A stretch of DNA of 64,000 nucleotides from Mauremys mutica (taxonomy: Eukaryota > Chordata > Testudines > Geoemydidae), in contig NC_059081.1 of the NCBI RefSeq assembly GCF_020497125.1, forward strand, positions 59,478,768-59,542,767, given 5' to 3'. Positions 46,101 through 53,945 of this stretch are shown in pieces. The number at the start of each line of letters is the position of its first letter. The first letter of the stretch is position 1. Position numbers and translations under genes: made by a program. The notes below the pieces were generated by a model. That model saw nothing but the letters and a program-made list of their open reading frames with translations. It was not told where the DNA came from and did not search any database.

Positions 46101-49100
46101 GGTCCACATAAGAGGTTAAGAAGTTACGACAGCAGCTAGCTAGAGGAATTTTTTTTAGCTCAAGTTGTAGAGGCTCATGGGTCAAATTCCAGTGATGGCC
46201 CAACTGGGGTCAGTTACACCATCAAGCTATTTGCCTTTTAATAAGGTTGTTCTTGGAACAGAAGGCATATGTATAACGGTGGTCCTCTTTTTTGTTGATT
46301 GGTAAGCTAGATATTAAATACATATTTCAACTTTTTGGTGTCACTATGCTAAGAAATGAATACACTGGTGTGTCTATAACTGGGACAGAAGTTAGAGCTT
46401 CAGTATTAAATGTCACACATGTAATCCAACTCAGAATGAACACATCCTTGATGATCACAGCGGTAGATACACAGTCTCAGTGGGTACCGGTATGTCGAGC
46501 AATTGCACCAGCAGGACGTGATTTTTTTAAAAATCATATAATGTATTTTATAAATAAGTGGTTTTTTTCCATCATCCCTCCCAGAAAACAAGATTTTAGT
46601 GGAACAGCCGCCTCGAATCATGGCAGCTAATGAAAATGCTACCTTGGCTTGCAAATATGCCTATAATGGAACTGGGAACGAATTCAGAGCATCACTGAAT
46701 AAAGGAACAGACAGAGCAGTTGAAGTCTGCTCTGTTTCCTGGAATGGTTCCGTCCACAACCGTCATTCAAATAAAGATTTCGACTGCTTTGTTGCAGTTG
46801 ATAGCCACAAAAAGGAAGTGAATTTCAGTCTTTGGAAGCTGAATACTGACCAAACAGATATTTACTTCTGCAAAATTGAGGTCATGTTTCCACCTCCTTA
46901 CATCTCCAATGACAAGAGCAATGGGACTGTCATTCATGTGAAAGGTAAGACACAAAATTATAATTGTCCAATATCCTTTTCCTTACATGTGCACCTTAAC
47001 GCTCGAGCTCACAGCATTGAGGTTCCCTGTCAGGTACCTAATGACTATTTCTCAGTGAAAGGCAAAATTCCTCTTCCCCCAAATAATGGGTCTAGCAACC
47101 TGCCACTTTCCTCTGCTGGCCATAGAATTTATAGAAGAGTGTTGGAGCAAGGAGTCAATAAATGGAAATGAAAGTTATTGCTTTTATGGTCTCTGACGTT
47201 TTTTCTATTCTATTTTTTTAAGAGAAGTTCTCCCAATTATCAGTATTTCAATCTGCAACACCCTTTTGGGCTCTGGTGGTGACTCTTGGATTTCTGGCTT
47301 TCTACAGTGTGCTAATAACTGCGGTGTTTGTTATCTGCTGGGTAAGAAATGAGTTTTTTTTCTTGCTTTATGTGACTCAGGTACACCCCCACCCTTCCAC
47401 CCACCAGCTTTCACCAGGCTTATGCAGTCACCTCCCACAGTTATTGCCATCTCCAGTCAAAGAACAGCAATGGTTTTTCGCTCTGGTTGCTTATGCTCAT
47501 CCAGTCACAGGATACAAAATCTGACTGCCTGCTGCAGTCACATCAGTAACCAGGTAGAGAATCAAGGCTCCATACCAGAGTCCTAACCCTGGCAGGACTC
47601 TCACTGGGGCTTTAATAGGAGATTTGACTGTGTCAGAGCTCCAGGCTCTCTCACTGTCCGCCCCTAGTAACACTGGGTTGGATTGTTCCCTCTCATAATA
47701 AACACAACAGGAGAGGGGGCAGAGGCAGGAAAACAGCAAGAAGCCCTTTGTAAACTACTTCCTAAATTATTCTCTAGAAGGATGCGACAGATAGGATGCG
47801 ACCAGACAGCAAGTGTGAAAACTCAGGACACAGGACGGGGGGTAATTGACACCTATATAAGAAAAAGCCCCAAATATTGGGACTGTCCCTATAAATTCGG
47901 GACATCTGGTCACCCTAGCGACAGACCATGGAGCCCACCTACAATATGCACAGGTCCTCTGGCTCAGCAGTTAGCCAAGCCCTTCCATAGGGCTTCATTT
48001 TGCCTCTGCAGCAACTCTTCCTTTCCCTGGTAGTCTGACTCCACTGGACTCCCTCTGGCCACTACCCTTGCTGTAAGTTGTTCTAAAACAGGAGGAATTT
48101 CCACCATGGAGTGGGCAGCATAGGAAAGATAATGCAGTCTCAGAATATTTTCTTTAAAAATAACTATGGAGAAAAAGGTGGACCCCTGACACCCCTTGGC
48201 TCCATCCTCTTCTGCCTGATTGGAGAGACAGATCTGCAGGGCCTGGGAGAAAGGAGATGCAGATGCAGAGGCAACAGACGTCCTCTTCTGTGCATGGATA
48301 TGTGTATGGGGGGAGGGGGGGAGTATGATCCCCATATTGTATAGAGTACAGCTAGAATATTTAACTTGTGTGCAGGCTTGAATAGTGAATATATAGGGGA
48401 ACTCTCCTCCTTCCAGTCTCTCTCTCTCTCTCCTTTTAAATATATATTTTCAACTAATTGCAAGGTAATCTGGCTGCAATTCCCTGACCCCTCCTTCAGA
48501 TTAAACCCTACATTTGAGTACAGAAACCCAGTCCCATTGCCAGTCAAGGTCTCTAAATTGCACCATCATTGTCACACAGAGGCACACAGTTCATTGCAAT
48601 GAGAATTCCTGATGATATGCCAGCTGGATCAGGCATCGCCATTAACAAACTTAAAGCCAGCGAATGCTCTCTTCTCCCCCATCCCCATTGAAGAGATTTG
48701 CTCTGATTCTGTCATAGGAAAGCTTAAATGGTACAACTAATAGGTGAAATTGCTATGCAGCATCTGTGCCTTGATGAAATACTGTCATTTCAGATCCATA
48801 ATTTTGTGTCTGAATAATTTTTGCTCTACTGTTTGGATTGTCTCTCTCTTACATCTCAGATACAGATTCCTACTAAGATGACATGCACTCCTACAGAGAA
48901 TGGCAATGTAGCATTCTGATTCTGTGTTGTGCTGGCTTCATCCATTTTTATCTGGTGCTGATATCCTCTGAATAACATGTATTCAGAGTGCTGACATACT
49001 TATAATGCTGTTGGATGTAAATAGGGATGGCTAATAAAGATTATGAGTACAAAAAAGCTGTCCACAATGATGGAATGAATTAGGGTTTGGCCTAGCTGAA

Positions 49101-51324
49101 ACTATGTTCTTACACAGTTTTTGACCTCCATTAAGAAAAAGTTCTTTGCTCTCCAAAACCATCAGTCCCACACCTTCATCTTTGTACAGTCAGGCATTTA
49201 TTCATGCTAGTTCAATATTTCTATAATAACTCAGACAAAAATAACTCAGACTTAGCTAGAGGATTTTAAAATTGTACATTTGTCTATCCACACACACACA
49301 CGCGTATATATCTATGTTATAGATTATATACCTGTACAAGCACACGTGTATGTATCTAATGATTTATATACACACTGCATAGTTTATAAGTAATATAATT
49401 TACTTTTGCAAACTTGAATGAATGAAACTTGGTCACCATTTTAAAGTCAGAAAATATTAAAGTTGCTATAGTAACCTTAACTCCCCGTTGTTGCACATAG
49501 CTAACACAATTTTGCACCTCCAAGGATATCTATACAACTCCCATCCAGACCAGTCAGATTAACACATGCGTATCTGAGGGTAGAATTGCACTTACTGTAT
49601 TCTAAAATATTATGTAGCAGTAAAGCTCGTAATCCAAAATATTCCATCTGTGCCTGTCACTATTTGAAATTTAACATTTCTTCACTTCAAAGAGGTGAAA
49701 ATAATCTCCTTAACATTATATTTATATGAGTGGTTTTTTAAAAAGTCATAATAATAAAAAAGGAGCTTAGAACTCTGAAACCCCAATCTTCCTACTGGCT
49801 TTCTTGTGCACTTGAATCACTGCAGAGTCCTAAGTACACAACTGTGGAACTCCACAGTGAAATAACCAGCATAAAATATGTAACTAACCTTTATGTGTGT
49901 TATTCCATAGAACTGACATTTACTGTTCAGCTGAGTTGCTTATAACTCCAGATTTAAGGGCTCTCTCATATATGTATATATAAATAGGCATACATACACA
50001 CTTTACATGCTTTTCAGGCAAATTGTTCTGTAGACTGGCCTTCAGCGAGGACTAGCCCTTGGGAAACCTAAGCAGATTGAATTGTGTTTGTGTGTGTGGG
50101 CACATGCATGCACACACAAGAAGATTCACAAGTATTTTGGAAAAAATTATATTTTTAGTCCTTACTAAAGTAAAAAACTACAGACCATGCTCAAGCTTTT
50201 GAAAATATTTCAAATACAAGAAATTTCAGCAAAAAGATGTTTTTAGTAAGTTACAGCCATAGAGTTGTGATAGAGGGGAAGCCCACTGCCCAGTCACTAA
50301 TTCACAAGAGATGAATTTAGGTAGGAATAATGGTCTTGAGGATAGGACACTGAGCTAGACTGCAGAAGCAAGGGGTTCAGTTGCTTGCTCAGCCACAGAC
50401 TTCCTCTCTGACTGCAGGCAAGTCACGTAATCTATCCTGTGCCTCAGTTTGCTATCTGCAAAATGGGGATAGTGCTTTCCTACTGCACAGGATTACTGTG
50501 AGGCAGAAGTCCATTAATGAGAATGAGGTACAGTGCTCAGGGCCAGATAGATGAGAACAACCTCATCCTTGCTTCCTTCACCCCTCAGCCAGCAGACTGC
50601 AGATTGGGAGATGGAGGACAGGGCTGCACAGTTACATACAGGCAGGAGGCGTTTTCTGTCACTCTTATTTTGTTGACATTAGCAATTTTTTTTAAATTTC
50701 TAGTTAGAAGCTAGGAAAGCCCCTTGCTGACTGCACTTGCTTTACTTCTGCTGAGTCATTCCTCCAGCTAAGAAGGTGGTTAGAAGAGAAGTTAGAACAC
50801 AATCTTAGTTTACAGCATTCACTGCCAGGAGAACTCTCTAATACTACAGCTTTCTCTGCAGCTGGGCTGCTGGGCCACTGATAGGAGAGGAGGGCAAATT
50901 TCGCAGAACATTTTCTCTGACTACTCATGCTGGTTTTTAGGTTAATTTATTTAACTTTAAGCACTTGCTTCAGTGCTTTCCTGAAAAAGCCTTGGGGAAT
51001 AATTCTGAGTGGTGAATATGTTTGATAATAGCATGACCTGCTTGGACAATTCATTAATTGGGAAGGAGGAAAAACGAATCAAGTCCTAAGAAACACTCCG
51101 GAGTCCATGCACAAAGACTTTTAAAAAATTATTTAGCCTAATCTAATTGCAGAAATGTTTTCATACTTCCCCCCCCCCCGTAGTGGAAAAACAAGAAGAA
51201 CAGAATCTTGACGAGTGACTACATGAACATGACGCCACGCCATCCTCCTGGCCCAAAGAACAAACATTACCAACCCTATGCACCAACTCGGATACACACG
51301 GAATACCGCTCTTGGGAACCATGA
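40110..51324 (+). CDS. CD28: CD28 T-cell costimulatory receptor (4 coding exons)
   Basis: CD28 is a type I membrane receptor on T cells. It binds CD80/CD86 on antigen-presenting cells and supplies the second activation signal through PI3K and SH3-adaptor recruitment. Joined exons (40110-40164, 46585-46944, 47223-47341, 51184-51324) give 224 residues; human CD28 has 220. Domains: signal peptide 1-18; V-type Ig domain about 20-138 with four cysteines (41, 67, 86, 114) in the canonical pairs; ligand loop MFPPPY 119-124; stalk 139-152; transmembrane helix about 153-178; tail 179-224 with YMNM (191-194), a PxP-like region 196-202 and PYAP (209-212). Five N-glycosylation sequons are at N36, N46, N72, N98 and N131. 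The KILV start, YFCKIEV and HYQPYAP strings separate it from CTLA4 and ICOS. Oddities are Phe120 for Tyr in the loop and no stalk cysteine. Splice phases (1, 1, 0) agree throughout. Confidence 0.96.
41463..41590. repeat. decayed palindromic repeat in intron 1
   Basis: The left half (GATCCTACAGACACTCGCAT ... GAGGAGTCCCATTGG) and right half (CAGTGGGACTACTCAG ... GTGTATGATCTTACAGA) are imperfect inverted repeats centred near 41530. It is related to the pieces at 5756-5858 and 43017-43065. Confidence 0.6.
43017..43065. repeat. fragment of the same palindromic repeat
   Basis: CCCCGATCCTGCAAACGCTT, then ATGCATATGCTTAATTTGC. This is one arm of the element type seen at 41463-41590. Confidence 0.5.
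44600..44764. mobile_element. MITE fragment in intron 1
   Basis: Its right end CCTAGTGTAGACAAGGCCTT is the inverse of an AAGGCCTTGTCTACACTAG terminus, the same terminal type as the element at 29671-29913. The left limit is approximate. Confidence 0.45.
46585..46944 (+). CDS. CD28: CD28 exon 2: V-type immunoglobulin domain
   Basis: 360 nt, entering and leaving in phase 1. It encodes the complete ligand-binding Ig domain: NKILVEQP start, LACKYAYN (B-strand Cys41), EFRASLNKG, VEVCSVS (Cys67), FDCFVAV (Cys86), TDIYFCKIEV (F-strand Cys114), the MFPPPY loop at 46884-46901 and SNGTVIHVK. The acceptor is CCCTCCCAG and the donor AAAG|GTAAGA. Human CD28 has Tyr where this exon has Phe in the second loop position. 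The reading frame stays open 75 codons into intron 2. Confidence 0.97.
46945..47222 (+). other. CD28: CD28 intron 2 (278 bp), open in frame for 75 codons
   Basis: A short intron from GTAAGA to TTTTTTTAAG. Exon 2's frame continues through it to a stop at 47169-47171. Retention would therefore give a protein that has the Ig domain but no membrane anchor. Confidence 0.85.
47223..47341 (+). CDS. CD28: CD28 exon 3: stalk and transmembrane segment
   Basis: 119 nt in phase 1, out phase 0. It encodes the stalk EKFSQLSVFQSATP and then the helix FWALVVTLGFLAFYSVLITA through VFVICW. The stalk has no cysteine, unlike the HLCPSP segment of human CD28, which carries the interchain disulfide. The membrane YxxxxT motif (Tyr166, Thr171) is kept. 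A cysteine at 177 sits at the inner end of the helix. Donor TGG|GTAAGA. Confidence 0.93.
47792..47917. mobile_element. 126-bp MITE in CD28 intron 3, 8-bp TSD, copy 2
   Basis: Second copy of the element at 32318-32441. Termini are TAGGATGCGACCAGA and TCTGGTCACCCTA, and the exact 8-bp duplication is gcgacaga (47784-47791 and 47918-47925). It is co-oriented with copy 1. Confidence 0.9.
50325..50530 (+). repeat. MIR SINE in CD28 intron 3
   Basis: It contains CACTGAGCTAGACTGCAGAA, GCAGGCAAGTCACGTAATCT, TGTGCCTCAGTTTGCTATCT and GCAAAATGGGGATAGTG. These are the core and 3' half of MIR in order. Confidence 0.8.
51184..51324 (+). CDS. CD28: CD28 exon 4: cytoplasmic tail
   Basis: Encodes 46 residues and a TGA stop at 51322-51324. 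A basic membrane-proximal WKNKKNR is followed by SDYMNMTPR, where phospho-Tyr191 in YMNM is the PI3K p85 and Grb2/GADS SH2 site in the family. Then come a proline-rich segment, HPPGPK, and HYQPYAP, the Lck/filamin-linked PxxP-type motif. The tail ends RIHTEYRSWEP, a few residues longer than the human end (AAYRS). The alignment places Trp179 against human Val after the FW at the helix end, so the exon 3/4 join is in frame. Confidence 0.96.
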   Translation, partial: WKNKKNRILTSDYMNMTPRHPPGPKNKHYQPYAPTRIHTEYRSWEP

Positions 51325-52584
51325 CTATCTGCTTACCAAGCTGCTAATACTGCTGGTGTGCTTTTACTCTGTCACGTGCACTTGGATGAGAAAGGACAGC
51401 CTGCCATTAGTTTGTCATATCTGTTATATTTGATGACATCATAGCAAGTACCGGTCAAACTTTAAACTGTGTAAAAGTAGGTTGTTTTCTATGATGGCTG
51501 AAAACTAGCTACAACTCATGTTCAAGCTTGATGGTGTGTAAGGGGGAAAGATAACACTGGATCCAGTACAGGGTATATTGTTCACTGTTGCAACTACCGA
51601 TCTTTCCCAATCACTTTTGCCTTTTATTGAACATAAACATACTTCTAACTAGAAATTAAACTTGAAGAATTATAAATCTCTGAAATACAGTCCTAATTGG
51701 TTACCATTACATATGGTACCAAGCAAACTGTTGATGCAAAAATTGGTCCCCTCTCACTTCAAAGAGGAGAATCCAGTTTCAAGTTCCAAACATATGCTTA
51801 AAAGAATAGGAGAGGGTTTCAGCTGTAGTCAGCTACTAGCCATGTGGACTATTAGATTACTCCGCAGATGGGTTGTAATGACAGATCCAGGACACTCAAA
51901 ATCCAGTATACATTAAAAGTGTGATTCTTAAGTTCTTAAATTGGTGACTGTGTAATATCTGTAGGGGAAGAGGGCCCCCTATGAAACAATTTAATACAGT
52001 GAGAAAGCAATCAATCTGCAAGGCAGGTCTGGAATAACGGGGGACGAAGAAAGATCTGCAGTCATCATGAAGAGAATCCTTTTGAATTATGTTGGCCTAC
52101 AACAAGGAACCACCAGGACTTGGCCAAAGTCATAGGAGACGCAGGTGAGAAAATCCTCATTAGAGCTTACTGAGGGCAGATTTTCACAAGTGGGCTGGAT
52201 TTTTGAGTGCCCAGCAAACACAATCGGGGCCAGATTTTTAGCTGAGAACCCAGTGTGCACACAGCATGCTGAGCTCTCCTGAAAATCTGTCTATGTATTC
52301 TGGTGCCTAAATAGCAGCTGAGCTTTTTTAAAAATCTGGCCACAATGTTGTGTGATCAGATCATTTGAAATTTGCTCCTACACACCCTATCATTGGAGGG
52401 GCTGAGTGACCTCGACGTCCATTGCAGTCAAGAGGAACTGAAAGCTCTCAGCACTTTGCAGGAGCTGTTCGGTACCTTGAAGGATCAGGATCTGACTGGG
52501 GCCTACTGTTCTTATATAGACTTTTCTCTAGGCATGTTCCATGGAGGAGTAAAACAAGGGCTAGAATAAAACTCGTTCAGTGAT
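51325..52584 (+). other. CD28: putative CD28 3' UTR
   Basis: Follows the CD28 stop. The first AATAAA I found is at 52565-52570, just before a SINE. The CD28 transcript may instead run further, since mammalian CD28 has a long 3' UTR. A decayed inverted-repeat element (ggCAGATTTTCACAAG ... TTAAAAATCTGGCC) lies at 52163-52340. Confidence 0.4.
52565..52570 (+). terminator. candidate polyadenylation signal
   Basis: AATAAA 1.24 kb after the CD28 stop, followed by a T/G-bearing stretch. Use is unproven. Confidence 0.3.
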
Positions 52585-52747
52585 CATAGAATATTAGGGT
52601 TTGGAGGGACCTCAGGAGATCATCTAGTCCAACCCCTTGCTCAAAGCAGGACCAATCCCCAAATCCCTAAATGGCCCCCTCAAGGATTGAACTCACAACC
52701 CTGGGTTTAGCAGGCCAATGCTCAAACCACTGAGCGATCCCTCCCCC
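52585..52747 (-). mobile_element. tRNA-derived SINE with CR1-type tail
   Basis: Read on the minus strand it begins with a pol III promoter head: box A CGCTCAGTGG (complement of 52727-52737) and box B GTTCAATCC (complement of 52684-52692). It ends with the CR1-like tail GGACTAGATGATCTCCTGAG and ATTCTATG. Flanking 8-bp repeats tcagtgat (52577-52584 and 52748-52755) look like the target-site duplication. This head-tail combination is typical of cryptodiran turtle SINEs and supports the organism call. Confidence 0.85.
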
Positions 52748-52859
52748 TCAGTGATTTTCATGTGACATGTTTCTTTTAATGATGATTCCAAAACTGCAGT
52801 AGTGTCCGCTCAACACAAAAGTTATTCCCAAGCTTAGAAGAAGAGGTTCCTTTACCAGT

Positions 52860-53190
52860 TCCCTCCAATCCTTCGAGAGCTGAGCAAAAGATAGAATTTC
52901 TGTCCATGCGAAAATTCCGATAATTCTACATTTGTTGTCACCTTGAACCAGAACAAAAAGATCCCCGACTTCGATCTTCCACAAAGCTTATGGGCAACCC
53001 TAAACCACCTCCACACAAACCATGGCAGATGCGGATACTTGATGCACAAATGAAACATTAAAAAAACTCTGGTGTGCGACTGCGGTCACCCAGAACAGAC
53101 CATGCAACACACAACAACTCAATGCCTGATTCAGAAATACAAAGGAGGCCTCACAGCGAAATACCCCGCCACTCTTGATGCAATTACTTG
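52860..53190 (+). pseudogene. non-LTR retrotransposon ORF2 C-terminal fragment
   Basis: One + strand frame (through 52971) reads PDFDLPQSLWATLNHLHTNH and GRCGYLMHK, a stop, then VCDCGHPEQTMQH and YKGGLTAKYPATLDAIT. This is the C-terminal zinc-knuckle-like layout (RTxHGxCGYxxxKW...CDCG...QTxxHxxxxC) that I know from non-LTR retrotransposon polyproteins. A stop codon inside and no preceding RT domain show it is a dead fragment. The clade is uncertain. Confidence 0.6.
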
Positions 53191-53264
53191 ACAACCACCT
53201 AAATGTTAAATTATAGTTGTTGCTCTATATCTACACATCAGCCATATAAGAAGGACAAAAATTT

Positions 53265-53945
53265 GAAATACCAAATTTTTTCATGGAGCAGAAATTCCAA
53301 AAAATTTTGATCCAGAAATGGTGAAACAGTCCAAGTCAACATTTTCAATAGAAATGCAATGTTTTGACATTCCTGACTCAAAATGTTTCATTTAATTTTG
53401 TTGATCTGACTGGAAATGCATACTTTTAAATCAGTTCAGCATTAAACTGCATTTCCTTACAGAGCCACATTGCCTCACTGGAATTCAGTTCAGGAGTCTG
53501 ATGCTCTTGTTCTCAACTATGGACCAGGCATCCTGGCTGGACTACATTTCCCATGATACAACAGCAGTTAATGTGAGTCCCATGACAGACTACTCAGCTT
53601 GGTCAGAGAGGAGACAGTGTTGCATCATGGGAAATATAGTCAGGCCAGGGAGTCCAACCGATGTGGGGAAGGTAGGGGGCTGGAGGCAAACTCTGAGTCC
53701 CATGAGCCAATGTAGCAAAACAGGGAAATGCAGTTTAATGTTGAACTGACTCAAAATGAAACATTTCTGGTCAGTTTAATAAATAGAAATATTCCAATTT
53801 AGGTTGAACCAGCCCTAAGCTAAATATTTTGATCTGGGTTTCCAAAGGGAAAGAAAAAAAATCAGAAATTCAGGAAAATTAAAATTTTCCTACAAAAAAT
53901 ATTTTTTGCAGAAATTGCATTTCCTGTCAGAAAATCATTCTGACA
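53265..53945. repeat. palindromic repeat with A/T-rich shoulders
   Basis: The core inverted repeat has a left arm 53431-53458 (TCAGTTCAGCATTAAACTGC) and a right arm 53723-53749. Inside is a second pair, GACTACATTTCCCATGATAC (about 53541) and GCATCATGGGAAATATAGTC (about 53612). The shoulders hold AAATTTT/TTTTGAAA-rich sequence. It has foldback-element architecture without coding sequence; the 82-codon frame at 53501-53749 is incidental. Confidence 0.65.

Larger units (their letters stand above)
40165..46584 (+). other. CD28: CD28 intron 1 (6420 bp)
   Basis: Starts GTAAAC and ends with a pyrimidine-rich TTTTTTTCCATCATCCCTCCCAG acceptor split here as a T run, then CATCATCCCTCCCAG. Contents include decayed palindromic repeats at 41463-41590 and 43017-43065 and a MITE end near 44763. 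The remainder is AT-rich with no extra exon recognised. Frames at 44784-45062 and 45176-45528 lack motifs. Confidence 0.85.
47342..51183 (+). other. CD28: CD28 intron 3 (3842 bp)
   Basis: GTAAGA donor. The acceptor is preceded by 11 consecutive C bases (51169-51179) and CGTAG. It hosts a 126-bp MITE (47792-47917) and a MIR (50325-50530). The frames at 47683-48602 on both strands are repeat or chance. Confidence 0.85.
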
